A DNA stretch of 64,000 bases from Zanthoxylum bungeanum. Taxonomy: Eukaryota > Streptophyta > Magnoliopsida > Sapindales > Rutaceae. The stretch covers positions 1-64,000 of the forward strand of contig SKCR01029096.1 in assembly GCA_019454045.1 (NCBI GenBank), read 5' to 3'. Position numbers and translations under genes: made by a program. This document shows, piece by piece, positions 35,127 through 45,696 of the stretch. The first letter of the stretch is position 1. Each line of letters opens with the position of its first letter. Under the pieces are notes generated by a model. That model made no database searches. It was given only the letters and a program-made list of their open reading frames with translations, and was not told where the DNA came from.

Positions 35127-35374
35127 GTTGTTGTACAATAGCCAGCCGCACAGTGAGGCAGTTTTGACCACCCACTGTGCGGCAGTGAACCAAATTTTTT
35201 TTTTTTTTTTTGTGAAAGTCACTTGGAAATTTAATTATATTTTTCCATATTTGAAAATTAATGTAATTTTATTTTTGGTAGTTTGTAATTTTAGAAATAC
35301 CAAAACTATCAACTTGATTAATATCCAATTTATTTATTTTGTGTAAAAAGTGGCTCAACTGTTCCCTGCAAATG
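35127..35374. other. Junction between truncated gypsy and the mTERF-side sequence
   Basis: No gene. It holds a perfect 11-bp hairpin stem (35145-35155 with 35173-35183), then a run of 16 T at about 35199-35214 and AT-rich sequence. The gypsy homology ends around 35126-35135; no target duplication was found for this break. Confidence 0.4.
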
Positions 35375-35723
35375 CATGCAGGCTACACTTTTTTTTTTTG
35401 AAAAGTTAAAGTATATTCCAAAAGAAAAATAATTACAAAGATAAGAGGGGAATACCCCAATGATTACAACAAGTCCGAAACCTTAAAGAAAAAAGAAAAA
35501 CAAAGATTAGGCAAGATCCTAAAACCCAAACGAAACAAAAAGGACCAAAGACAAAAGATGCCGAAAGGAAAACCCTACCAGCAGCCCACTAGGCCCACGG
35601 TAAAAAGAAAAAAACAAGAGAAAAAAAGGCTCAACCCATAGAACAAAGGCCATGCAAAGCAAAGAAGCCATGCAAGTTACGTGGTGATAGTGAGTCCCAA
35701 CAAAGAAGAACTCTTGATGCATG

Positions 35724-38700
35724 TCAGGCTGAGTAAGTTGGAGAATTTAGATTCCATATTTCTTGAATATGAGCCGGCAGATTCCAATTCTTTTTGGAGA
35801 TTAAGAATAGAAGACGCTCCCTGATAATGCTCACCGTCTCCAATACTATTGTTCGTTCATTCTTAATTTTGTTGTTGAAGACTCGGCTGTTGCGTTCATA
35901 CCATACTGCATAGACGGCGGCGGAGATTGCTAGACGAGTGACCACTTGATCAAATTTACAATTCTTGCTAAGGTTTACTGCCGCCCAGTTGATGAGCCGC
36001 GGCAACGAAATGGAGGGCCAAACGAAGGAAGTTTTCCTGGCAATAGCTTCCTTAATGCGGCTAGCAAAAGGGCAGTTGAAGAATAAGTGTTCATGACTTT
36101 CACAGGCCCTTTTGCACAGAACACAGACACCCGACGTGATGACTCCCCTGTGCATAATTCTGTCTGCAGTATTCAATCTGTTGTTGAAAGCAATCCACAC
36201 AATGAAGCCATGCCTTGGAATATGCCCGCTGAACCAGATTGCTTTGTGAGTGTGGGTATATGTACCCTTAATGCGGATGTAATCCCAAGCAGCATGGATA
36301 GAGAAATTAGGTTTGCCATTCCAAAGGAGAGTGTCAGGTTTGTTAACATAAGGAGGGAAGCCTATTGAGTGCCATACTGCAGCAAGCTCGCCTTCACTCT
36401 CAGGAAAGATCCAATGCCCTTGATTGATGATATCTGACACCTTAGCATCCATATAAAGGCCAGTAGAAGAGAAGGTTCTGGCTGAAATAAGATCACAGAG
36501 GGGGCCTTGAGGCAGCCAATTGTCCATCCATAGCGCGGTGTCATGCCCATTGCCAATTTTTGAGGAGATGGCATCTCGGCATAGATGACGACTTTGCAAG
36601 ATTTTCCTCCAGGACCAAGACGATTGGCTATTACATTTAATACTCCAGAAAGATCTACCTCTTAGAATAATACAGTGTATCCATGAAGACCACAGGGAGT
36701 TCTTGTCACGAAGAAGCCGCCAAATATGTTTGATGATAGCTGCCATGTTCCAGACTTTTAAACTCTTTATACCCAAGCCACCTTCTGAGGTGGGTAAACA
36801 AAGGGCAGGCCACGCTACTTTAGCGCCGGATGTGCTGAGGTTTGGGCCTTTCCAAAGAAAAGAAGATAAAATACTTTCTATCTTCTTAACAGTAGCTTTT
36901 GGCAGAAGGAACATGGTTGACCAATATACTTGGATAGCAAAAAGCACAGATTTGATAAGTTGCAACCGGCCGGCATAGGAGAGAGAGGCTGCAGTCCAAA
37001 GCTTAATCCTGGCTATGATCCTTTCGATAAGGGGGAGGCAGTCACAATGTTTCAATCTAGTAGTGATTAGAGGAATTCCGAGATAGCGGACCGGAAGCAA
37101 ACCCGGATGGAACCCTGAAATTTTTATAATTTCTGACTTGGTATCTTCATGCACTCCAGAGATGAATATACGACTTTTATTCTTATTAGGACAAAGGCCA
37201 GAGTGGGCAGTGAACTCTTTTAAGGCATTGCTTAGGACAGTGATTGACGAGGCTTCAGCTTTGGCGAAAAGCATAAGGTCATCTACAAAGCAAAGGTGAG
37301 TAATTCGGTTCTTACTGCATCTCCAATGATAGTTGAAGTCGTCCAATTGAGCTGCTTTAGATAGGATTCCATTTAGGCCTTCCATGGCAACCACAAAAAG
37401 GTAAGGAGAAAGAGGATCACCTTGGCGGAGCCCCCTTGAAGACTTAAAGTAGCCATAAAGCTCCCCATTTACTATGATTGAATAATGAGCAGTGGAGATG
37501 CATTTGAATATCAAATCGATTATCTTGGCAGGGAACCCCATAGCATTTAGACCCTGGATAATGTAGTCCCAATGGATGGTATCAAAAGCTTTGCGTATGT
37601 CGATTTTCATAGCACATCTCGGATGACCTTTAAGGTGGTAGTTACGCATGAGCTCTTGGGAGAGGAGAACATTATCAGCGATGAGTCTGCTCGGCACAAA
37701 GGCACCTTGGGAGAGGCCGATGATGTCAGGTAAAGCTGTTTTGATTCTGCCACTCAAAATCTTGGAAATGCATTTGTAAATAATATTACAACAGGAAATG
37801 GGTCGGAATTCATCAAGGCTGTTAGGGCTTTCGGACTTGGGCACCAGAGCCACGGCTGTGGAGTTCACACATCTTGGGAGGTTACCAGTAATGAAGAAAG
37901 AGTGTATTGCCGTTAGGAAGTCCGGTCCAACAATCTCCCACGATTTCTTAAAGAAAAGAGAAGTGAAGCCATCTGGTCCAGGAGCTTTGTTATCAGGGAT
38001 TGAGTTAAGAGCATCAATAATATCTTCATCTGTTATGGGAGAGGACATAGTCGTGGCCACATAAGGCTGAAGATGGTTCTGGAAATGGCCACCCGATTCC
38101 AAGACATTGGTTTGTTGAGGGGCTGTCAACAGATTTCTGAAGTAATCCACAGCATGCCCACTTACTTCTTCCTTCCCAGTAAAGACACGACCATTATGAT
38201 CACGAAGCCGAATGATCTTATTTCTGGAACTTCGATGAATTAAGGATTTGAAGAAAAAGCCCGTGTTGGCATCTCCTAGATTCAGCCAATGAATTTTGGA
38301 TCTTTGTTTGAAGATAGCTTCCTCGGCAGAAGAGAGATTGTAGTAGTTGGACGCTGCATTTCTTTCTCTAGTGATGGAAGGGGAATGGGTGGGATTTTTA
38401 TCAAGGTTTGCTTGAGCTTCATACCACTCACCTCGAGCTTTTTTCACCCTCTCAGATATATTAGAGAAAGACGTGGCATTAAGGTGTTTGAGGGCATCTT
38501 TTAAACGTTGAAGCTTCCTAGTGAGGATGAACATAGGATTGCCAGAAACGGGGTTGATCCAGGAGCCCCTAACCACGTCCAGGAACTGATCATGTTCCGT
38601 CCATGCATTAAGAAACTTGAAGTTGCTGTGAGCTTTCTGCGGAGGTAGGCCAAAGTAAGTGATCATGGGGCAGTGGTCTGAGTGAGCACGAGGAAGGAAT

Positions 38701-39353
38701 TCAGCATAAGAGTTTGGATGGTTTAAAGTCCAATTATCATTCGAAAGAACCCAGTCTATTTTCCTCATAATAGAAGCATCATCAAGACGGTCGTTGTGCC
38801 AGGTGAACTTTAGACCTTTATAAGGTAAAACAGATAATTGGGCTGAACTAACACAGTTGTTGAAGTCATCCATATACGCCGGCCAAAAAGTTGACCCCCC
38901 CACTCTGTCAGAGCTTCTAAGAATGCTATTGAAATCGCCAAGCACTAGCCATGGGACAGAGGGGTTAACTAGAGATTCTTTATGGAGGGAGTTCCAAAGG
39001 GAGGTTCGATCATTAGGGTTGGAGTGAGTATAAACGAAGGTTACTTTGAGGGCAGAATTATCAAGGAGATGAATGAGGTTGCAAGTTATCATTTGGGGGG
39101 AGGGAGTATGACTAACCAAGCGATATATGGAAGGGTTCCATATAACCAGAATTCGGCAGGGAGAGAGGGCTGTAACATTTGAGATGGAGTGCCATGAAGG
39201 TTTAAGACGAGATAGAACAGAAGGAAGGTTTGAAGCTGTAACTTTAGTTTCCAAAAGACCAACAATATTGAGAGAGTGAAGGGAAATCAGTTTTGAGACT
39301 GCATGCAAAGATTTGGGTCCATTGAGACCCCTAATATTCCAGCTGGCAATCAT
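35724..39353 (-). CDS. LINE ORF2: endonuclease, reverse transcriptase and zf-RVT protein, 1209 codons
   Basis: Nicks the target and reverse transcribes the element RNA at the nick. Residues 1-240 form an apurinic-type endonuclease: SWNIRGLN at the start, LLETKV near 34 with the metal-binding Glu, GDFNSI at about 139, and SDHCPM at about 225 with the catalytic Asp-His. Reverse transcriptase covers about 440-730: NKAPGPDGF, FRPISCCN, MKIDIRKAFD (first Asp, about 584), GLRQGDPLSPYLF, and CFVDDLMLFAKA (about 688-698), i.e. FVDD instead of the usual FADD. A zf-RVT domain with CVLC and HEHLFFNC lies near residues 1060-1090. Full-length for a plant L1 ORF2 and free of stops. The start is the ATG directly before IASWN, as is usual. 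It begins 27 bases after the ORF1 stop. Confidence 0.93.
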   Translation of the reverse strand: MIASWNIRGLNGPKSLHAVSKLISLHSLNIVGLLETKVTASNLPSVLSRLKPSWHSISNVTALSPCRILVIWNPSIYRLVSHTPSPQMITCNLIHLLDNSALKVTFVYTHSNPNDRTSLWNSLHKESLVNPSVPWLVLGDFNSILRSSDRVGGSTFWPAYMDDFNNCVSSAQLSVLPYKGLKFTWHNDRLDDASIMRKIDWVLSNDNWTLNHPNSYAEFLPRAHSDHCPMITYFGLPPQKAHSNFKFLNAWTEHDQFLDVVRGSWINPVSGNPMFILTRKLQRLKDALKHLNATSFSNISERVKKARGEWYEAQANLDKNPTHSPSITRERNAASNYYNLSSAEEAIFKQRSKIHWLNLGDANTGFFFKSLIHRSSRNKIIRLRDHNGRVFTGKEEVSGHAVDYFRNLLTAPQQTNVLESGGHFQNHLQPYVATTMSSPITDEDIIDALNSIPDNKAPGPDGFTSLFFKKSWEIVGPDFLTAIHSFFITGNLPRCVNSTAVALVPKSESPNSLDEFRPISCCNIIYKCISKILSGRIKTALPDIIGLSQGAFVPSRLIADNVLLSQELMRNYHLKGHPRCAMKIDIRKAFDTIHWDYIIQGLNAMGFPAKIIDLIFKCISTAHYSIIVNGELYGYFKSSRGLRQGDPLSPYLFVVAMEGLNGILSKAAQLDDFNYHWRCSKNRITHLCFVDDLMLFAKAEASSITVLSNALKEFTAHSGLCPNKNKSRIFISGVHEDTKSEIIKISGFHPGLLPVRYLGIPLITTRLKHCDCLPLIERIIARIKLWTAASLSYAGRLQLIKSVLFAIQVYWSTMFLLPKATVKKIESILSSFLWKGPNLSTSGAKVAWPALCLPTSEGGLGIKSLKVWNMAAIIKHIWRLLRDKNSLWSSWIHCIILRGRSFWSIKCNSQSSWSWRKILQSRHLCRDAISSKIGNGHDTALWMDNWLPQGPLCDLISARTFSSTGLYMDAKVSDIINQGHWIFPESEGELAAVWHSIGFPPYVNKPDTLLWNGKPNFSIHAAWDYIRIKGTYTHTHKAIWFSGHIPRHGFIVWIAFNNRLNTADRIMHRGVITSGVCVLCKRACESHEHLFFNCPFASRIKEAIARKTSFVWPSISLPRLINWAAVNLSKNCKFDQVVTRLAISAAVYAVWYERNSRVFNNKIKNERTIVLETVSIIRERLLFLISKKNWNLPAHIQEIWNLNSPTYSA

Positions 39354-39382
39354 GGCTGGAAATGATCCAGAGGGGACAAGGC

Positions 39383-40703
39383 TCAGCGTCGGGCATTGTG
39401 CCCTTTTTTGGTTTTCTTTTTCCCAACATCACGTGTCTTACTAGAAACTGGGGCATTAATTTTGCTGGAGCTAGCTTGTGAGAGGTGATCCGAGGAATCA
39501 GCCGCTTCTAGGAGAGGTAGATGGTGACTAGAGTCTGAAGGCAGGGTGGTGGCTACAGTGTTTAGTACACAGGGTGTTTGAGGGCTACAAGCTAAATGGA
39601 AGGGTTCAATAGCCAAGGCTAGAGGTTGAGCTTCAGTCAAAGGCGAATCAATAGAGGTCTTTTCAGTGTAGGGCACTAGGGCTGACAAGCCGGTTGTTTG
39701 TATATGGCGGGTTGGTGTGTGGTCGTTTTTAGTACTAGGTGGTTGCTTTGTCTCATTGGAAGCTGGGATATGATTTGGGGCTTTACTTGTGGCAGTAGGT
39801 AAAAGGGTTGAGGTCAGAGTGTTACCTGCGCCTCGGTTTCTATGCTTCACAGTTGTCCATTTTCCAGCCACGTCATCGTCTTCTTCAGCAATCATCTTGC
39901 CCTTGATTTTCTGAGGTTCTTCATGAGCCAAAACTTCATCACCTGGGACTTTAATCTTTCCTTGGTCCTGGATTCCTGCATCGTTGCAGTTATGACCGAA
40001 AACACCACATGATTGGCATCTTTTTGGTTTCCATTCATAGTCAACTTAAACAGTGATGGGATCCACTGACAAATTTGAGTCCAGTTCAAAGGAATGGATG
40101 GGTTGTTTGCTTGCTTCAAGCTCAATACAAACTCGGGCGTAGGCTAGTCTGGTGCCTTCATGAGTGGCTTTGTCACACGCGATGGGTTTGCCAATGATAC
40201 TAGCCACAAAGCTCAAGCCATCTTCAGTCCAGAGCGGTAATGGCAGCCCATGGAGCTTTGCCCAGACAGGAACCGTCTTGATACTGGCTTTATTGAAAAC
40301 AAATGAAGCCTCCCATTGTTGAAGAATAAAAACTTTCCCTCCAAACATCCATGGACCTGACTGAAGAACTTCATGCAGTCCTTCACCATCTGAGAATCTA
40401 AACACAAAAAAAACCGTCTGAAGCAATAGTGTTTTGCAGCCCATAGTGGCCCCACACACGAGAAGCAATTGCCTTGACAGCATGGAAAAGCATAGAGGAT
40501 CCTGGAAAATAGCCTATTAGGCAGTTATCCCATTTCGAAGCAGAAAAAGCAGTGAGTTCATCAGGAACAGAAATTCTGGGAATGTCTCCCACAATGGTAT
40601 GGTCCACTTTTTTTAGAGCAAATCTGTTCTTAGAACAAGTAACTCTAACCCTATCAGCCCAAGAGTGAGAGGCTGATTTTGTTGGAGGATCAGGGGGATC
40701 CAT
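39383..40703 (-). pseudogene. LINE ORF1: DUF4283/zinc-knuckle RNA-binding protein, two lesions
   Basis: RNA-binding chaperone-type protein of plant L1 elements. The ATG at 40703 opens MDPPDPPTKSASHSWADRV. The DUF4283-like region follows (CLIGYFPGSS, then after the frame change LQSGPWMFGGKVFIL and VPVWAKLHGLPLPLW) and the CCHC knuckle CQSCGVFGHNC at about 40020-39990. A charged C-terminal half ends KKTKKGHNARR at 39383. Lesions: a frameshift in a run of eight T on the minus strand near 40410 and a TAA at about 40048-40046 just before the knuckle. Apart from these the frame is continuous, so the copy was intact recently. Confidence 0.85.
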
Positions 40704-40830
40704 GGGCGATCAAATGAGAAAAAGGTTGAGGAAGGAGAGGAAGAAGAGAAAATTTGAGAGAAAATAAGAGAGAGAAAATTTAGAGAGAGAAAAAAATTGA
40801 CCAAATGAATCCCCCCCATGCAGGCTACAC

Positions 40831-40941
40831 ACTTGATGGTTTTTTCCAAAAACAATGTGCTGCAAATGTAATTGCTCCGTTTTCCATTCAATGGGCAGTC
40901 TCCTATAAGTTTGTTGGATGCAATCCCTAATTTAGGATTTC
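40831..40941 (-). other. 3' flank of the mTERF gene
   Basis: About 110 bp between the mTERF stop and the LINE target site, probably 3' untranslated sequence; no clear polyadenylation signal was recognised. Confidence 0.35.
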
Positions 40942-42349
40942 TTACTTGCCGTCTTCTTTCAAATGGCCATCATCTGAAAGAGTTTTCTCTATTTTCATCT
41001 TTAAAACCTTTTCAAATTTACGGCCTGACAGTGATAAGACTTGATTCAGCAGCAGTTTCACTTCATATTCCTTTACAAGTGCATACCGGGGTTTGATTCT
41101 TTCATCCAAACTGTAACCAAAATACTGAGGGAACTTAACCAGCTCTGATTTGTCATAATCCATGGTCAAAAAGAACTCCCACTTTGGTACCAAGTTCTCT
41201 CTCAAGCTGAAAGTATATAGAGCTCCAAATCTGGAAACCATGGTCCCAATTTCCTCCACAGTGAATCCTCTTTCCAAGAAAAATTCTGTGACAGGCTTCA
41301 GATTGGCTTCAATACTACAACCAAGACTCTGCGGACGTCTGTGGATAAGAACGGGAACATCAACCCCCAAAGAACGGAAGTACTCAGCTGTGGGCCTTAA
41401 TTTGTCCTCTATACTGTAACTTATAATGTTTGGGCACCGAGTTAAGACCTTACCTATGCTTTTGGCTGAGAGTCCCATCTCGTAAAGAAAATCTAAGGTT
41501 TGCTTGACTTTCTGCCGGCTGTAAGTGAGAACTGCAGGGAATTGGTGTATAACTTTTGCCCACTGTGTCTTGTCCAAACCCAAATTTTCTAAAAAGATCA
41601 TGGTGGGTTTTAGATTTTCAGACACTAATTCTGCATAGTTGAGGCCTTTTGGTAAGGATTCCAGGAATGTGTGCTTTGGGTATCCCAAGATCACGTATAA
41701 ACTCAAAGACTGGTTTTATTTTCCCCTTCAATCTGTAGTAGGAAAAAGCAGGAAATCTGCGAGTAATTGACTTGATCTTCTCAAGATCCATGCCAAGCTC
41801 TACGAGGTAGAGAATCTGAGGGCGAAGATCTCCGGCTGGACCTGCCTCACTCACTCGAGAGACAGCTTTTAGCTTCTTGGAGTCGAGGGTGGAACGGGGT
41901 GGAGAAACTGGTGCAACTAGCTGTTGTTTAACAAGTGGTGGTGGATTAGGAAAGTTCTCTACTAAATCTACTAGAACGTCCCCACTCCTCAAGAAGAGAC
42001 TCGAGGTAAGGAGTAAGGCCATCCCTGATCTCAAGAGTTGTAAGCTCACTTCCTACGATGGAAAGTGAAATTTGATTATACAAGCAAACAAAATATGAAA
42101 CAGTCACTTGAGAAAACAGTAGCCAAAATAATAGTAACATGTTGCAGTCTAACCTACTAGATATCGAGATTTATGAACATAATGAAGCTTTGATACAAGG
42201 TGATCAATGAAAAGGCCTGACTTATTGATGGCTCTTGCAGCAACCGCATTGCTTAGACCTTGTTTCTTCAAGGACAAGGTTAACACCGCCTTGGCTTCTT
42301 CTTTTTCAGCTACCAACAAGGTTGGAGGCACTGCTTTTAATGAAGGATC
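40942..42349 (-). pseudogene. mTERF-family gene, two exons visible, two internal frameshifts
   Basis: Mitochondrial transcription termination factor family; plant members act in plastids or mitochondria in organellar transcription, RNA splicing or ribosome assembly. Exon 42349-42154 carries KKQGLSNAVAARAINKS and ends YLVG; intron 42153-42053 has GT...AG borders and splicing keeps the frame (YLVG-SELTTLEIRD). Exon 42052-40942 holds about eight mTERF repeats, e.g. LGMDLEKIKSITRRFP, LGLDKTQWAKVIHQFP, MGLSAKSIGKVLTRCPNII and LERGFTVEEIGTMVSRFG, to the stop near 40942. The frame breaks near 41983 (LLEEWG to DVLVDLV) and near 41623 (CRISV to SENLKP), each explicable by a 2-bp loss. It resembles the plastid mTERF5/MDA1 group (from memory, unverified). 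The ATG at 42349 is preceded by an in-frame stop and gives no transit peptide, so a 5' exon must lie upstream. It could be a recent pseudogene or carry sequence errors. Confidence 0.75.
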
Positions 42350-43231
42350 CATTTACTCCAGAATCAGCTGTCATCATATAGAAACACAATGTTCATGCCA
42401 TAAAAGAGAAAAAGAAGAAGCAAAATCCCATAATATTAGCTATCATATGGACTTGTGAGTAGTACTGAAAGTGTTGTTGTTTCCAAACTTTGCTCGGCAA
42501 AAGAAGACTTTCTTAGGAAACACTGGTTGATTCCTGTAGAAATATAACAGTGGTCCATTTCAGAGTAATCAGACAGAAGAAAAAGAACTTCATAAGAGGA
42601 GGAGGATGTTGGACATTCTCTGTTTGCCTAAACTTCTAAAATGTAACATACTTATAATTCTTGACAAATTCATGACAAGATCATACAATAGAGGAAACGA
42701 GTACTCCTCAAAATTATACGATGCTATAATCTTGAAGATATGATCTTATGATGTACACAATAAATTTATATGGCGGACTCTGGTAAACATTATTAGGACT
42801 CCAGCAATAGATGTTGTCAAGTTATTTGTTGGGATAGGTAGGATTTCACTATGTTTAACCCATGAAACCAGAAATGACCCAATCACTATTTCTCAAAGCC
42901 AAATAAAAAATGCCAACATGTTAGGTCAAGTAACCCATTCTCAGCCTACGGCTCACAAGGTCAGTTCATCATTTCTGTCTTCAATTCAAAATTTTTCAAG
43001 GTAGTTTTTCACGGCCACACACACTGCATTTTAGGGCAAGACTGGTCCTATGGCTTGCCTTCTCATCACCAAGTGATTCTGAACATGCCTAATAACTTGT
43101 CTTCATTCCGTTATCACTCAGAAAGAGAACGAAGCTAAATTATATTGTAGTGAGTGAACTTCACCCATTAAACCGTCCATTTTAAATTTTTAAAACATGA
43201 ATGAATTGGAAACTCAAGCAACATAACTGTA
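42350..43231 (-). other. mTERF upstream exon/intron region
   Basis: No long ORF. On the minus strand an acceptor-like ATGATGACAG precedes the 42349 exon by about 20 bases. A possible upstream coding piece at about 42450-42540 reads QPVFPKKVFFCRAKFG, basic and Ser/Thr-rich beyond, like a transit-peptide region, but its frame is not open throughout. The rest looks like intron. Confidence 0.35.
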
Positions 43232-43484
43232 AGAGCAACCCAAACCGAGCTCCATATTTGGCGCTCGGATGGGTTATGGTGCATGGTTTTTCTCCAACCA
43301 TGCGCCTTCATATGCGCCATTTTTGGCATAGATGAACAGTGCCACGTGAAATTTGGCATGGCAATTTAGCAATAGCTCACTGCACGATTGCTTCTTCTTT
43401 TTTTTTGGCCATAACACTGCAATGAGTTGGAGAATAGTGCAAAATTTGCCCCCCCAAATCTTCCTTTAGCATTGGGGTTGCTCT
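43232..43484. mobile_element. MITE with AGAGCAACCC terminal inverted repeats
   Basis: AGAGCAACCCAA at 43232-43243 and its near-complement TTGGGGTTGCTCT at 43472-43484 bound 253 bp without coding capacity. It resembles the GAGCA(A/T)CCC...GGGxTGCTC class of plant MITEs often assigned to PIF/Harbinger. The flanks TAA and TAT do not give a clean target duplication. Confidence 0.55.
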
Positions 43485-43730
43485 ATGTCGCGCATCATCC
43501 GTAATTTAAGCTTTCATTAATTGAACGAAATAATCCAAACAATTTCCTTTTATTACCAAAAGGAAATAATAAAATATATGTATTTTTTAAAAAATAATTT
43601 ACAAATAAATAAATACCATGAGAATAAAAATGCTTCTCCACAGAGAGTCGAGTGGTATGATGAACGAACTGCAGAAAAGACCTTCATTTTCCGCCTGCCT
43701 CAATAAGATTAACAGTAACCTGTATTATTA

Positions 43731-44195
43731 TTTAGGATCATAAGCAACAAAAGTTCTTCCTTCAAAAAATATGCATTAAAACGTCTACAACATCAGGATT
43801 GGACCCAAGATGCGTTACTCGCATCTGAAGCAGTGACTGCTGCCAGAATCCTCGTTGTCGCCGCCGACGGCTGATTATTTGAGAGAGTGGAAATGGGATA
43901 GGGGTTTTAGTTTTTTTTTTTTTTTTTTTTATATATATATCTTATCTACATAGTTCCAGTGGCCACGGATTGCAAAGCTCAGCCTGTTGTTGAATAGGCC
44001 CAGCTTTACCTGAGCCCAAATAATTTAATTTAAATATTCAAATATATATATAAATAATTAAATTTTTTAATTATAAATGCTACTGTTTAATAATTATGAG
44101 TGAACGGCTGAATTTGTCGTCCACAGAAAAATGAAAAAAAAAATTTCATTTTTCTTATGAAAATGATTTATTAAAAGGAGATTTTGTTAAATTTA
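43731..44195 (-). repeat. Duplicated first-exon-like segment, copy 1
   Basis: Shares long near-identical blocks with 45697-46440: the ATGCATTAAAACGTCTA block (43775), the block around GATTGGACCCAAGATG (43799-43877) and a following AT-rich block. On the minus strand it resembles a plant 5' leader (CTCTCAAATAATCAGCCG, CGGCGGCGACAAC). Being upstream of and parallel to the mTERF exons, it may be that gene's first exon and promoter (inference). Confidence 0.55.
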
Positions 44196-45356
44196 ATAAA
44201 ATAGTGTATTAAATATTAATAAAATCATGTATTAAATATAAATAAAAAGTAACTAAAAAATAATCGATGTCCCTATACATGTATTTTCGTTTAACCGTTA
44301 AACAATTCGAATTAACTTATTTGATCAGATAAAGTATTATGAATAATCTATATTATCCGTAACGTATTGCTCAAGTGTTCAACAAGTACACTTCATATTG
44401 TGGGACTCTATAAGTTCAGGTTTATCCGTCACAAAATCCAATTTTATGTATATAATTCACTCACTCGTAAATTATGACGACCACGAATAATCTCACTACA
44501 CTATAAAAGTCGAGATCATTACATTAGATATAATCCTTCCGTTGGCTATCGATATTACACCGGGGATATAAATAGGAACGTCAAATCGCTAAAGTATAAT
44601 ATAGTCGGCTTATAAATTTGTGATCTCTATATAACACTTGGAACTCCCTTCCGCAGTGTACCGTGCATGATTTTAACATATCACAAACACATGTAGGATA
44701 GATATGCTCTGTATACAGGACTGACAGATTTTATCTAATACTCAATAACATAAGCCCACACCCAATGAACAAGTGGAGATAAGATCTAAATAAATCAGTG
44801 ACGTGACTGTCATTAAAGTAGAGGATGACGTGGTATCTCAAGTCAAATGACAACCATGCTACTCGAATCGAGAAGAATCCTATTGACGTTTGTGTACCAT
44901 CTATTAAAAAATCTTTAGTGAACAGTTCAATATTTATCGAATAAACATCTACACGTCTATACGAGTCTCCTGAAACTCATAATTCATTGGGATAAATCAT
45001 TAGACCAAAACTCGATATACGACATGTACTGATCTCAACATATTTTACTAACCAACCCGTATTAGTAAATATTAATCAGAAACTTTATTTGAAAATATAC
45101 AACTTATAGTGACACTTCTCAATGTCAATTACAAACTACATTATAACTGTACACTATGTTATAAATCCTTTAAATCTTTGTCTAATATATACATTAAGTT
45201 TCAATCTAATTATTATTAGATCGAATACGTATATAAAAACAAGAAGTGTTACCATAAATAAATACTATTATGGAAAAAAAATTATTCACATTCATAAATT
45301 GAACATAAATTCGATTTAGATTAACATTTCGAGCACCGACATTAACAATATTAACT
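44196..45356 (-). mobile_element. LTR fragment related to the copia-E LTR near 61620
   Basis: Blocks such as AGTACACTTCA (44387), AAAAGTCGAGATCAT (44506) and CACACCCAATGAACA (44758) recur in the same order at 61655, 61780 and 63984 in the LTR of the minus-strand copia at the right edge. No ORF. It separates the two copies of the duplicated segment. Confidence 0.45.
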
Positions 45357-45696
45357 CCCTCCGTCCTAATAATGGTAAGTTGAAAACAGTTGCATGAACC
45401 TTGGGGATATTCAGCATTGTGGAATAGGACTACAATAAATAACTACAGCAGCTGAGGATTGCATCAAACACTTTGGAAACACAAGGAACCCAAAAAAAAA
45501 AAACAGAATCTAAACCAAGCAAATACATATAAGCTGTGTTTTGTCTCTAAGAGCAAGTAAAAGATTTTATATGATACATGTGTTCTGTAAATTATGGCCA
45601 ATCCTCCAAGGCCAGGAATCCAAAGGCTTTGAAATCGGGAATTCCTTTTTTTCTATATTAGCTTCAGGTGAGATTAAACCATCATGGGTTCAGCCT
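45357..45696. other. Non-coding stretch with a Stowaway-like word
   Basis: CTCCCTCCGTCCTAATAATG at 45356 resembles one end of a Stowaway MITE, but no matching second end was found. Otherwise nothing recognisable. Confidence 0.25.

Larger units (their letters stand above)
35389..40816 (-). mobile_element. L1-type LINE, nearly intact, with 14-bp target duplications
   Basis: Flanked by CATGCAGGCTACAC at 35375-35388 and 40817-40830. On the minus strand it begins with GGGGGGG, has a leader of about 113 bp, two ORFs and ends in a short poly(A) (T run at 35389-35399). ORF2 is uninterrupted; ORF1 has one frameshift and one stop. The perfect duplications, retained tail and open ORF2 point to a fairly young insertion. 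It lies about 100 bp downstream of the mTERF stop codon, in the same orientation. Confidence 0.95.

Noticed and set aside
35199..35214. T run considered as the poly(A) tail of a second minus-strand LINE
   Set aside because: No LINE sequence follows it and no target duplication was found.
36087..39182. Several plus-strand frames of 66-93 codons opposite the LINE
   Set aside because: They are antisense shadows of the intact LINE ORF2.
41162..41419. 85-codon plus-strand frame
   Set aside because: Antisense shadow of the mTERF exon, whose repeats are clear on the minus strand.
45122..45319. 65-codon plus-strand frame in AT-rich DNA
   Set aside because: Composition-driven, inside an LTR fragment, no recognisable motif.
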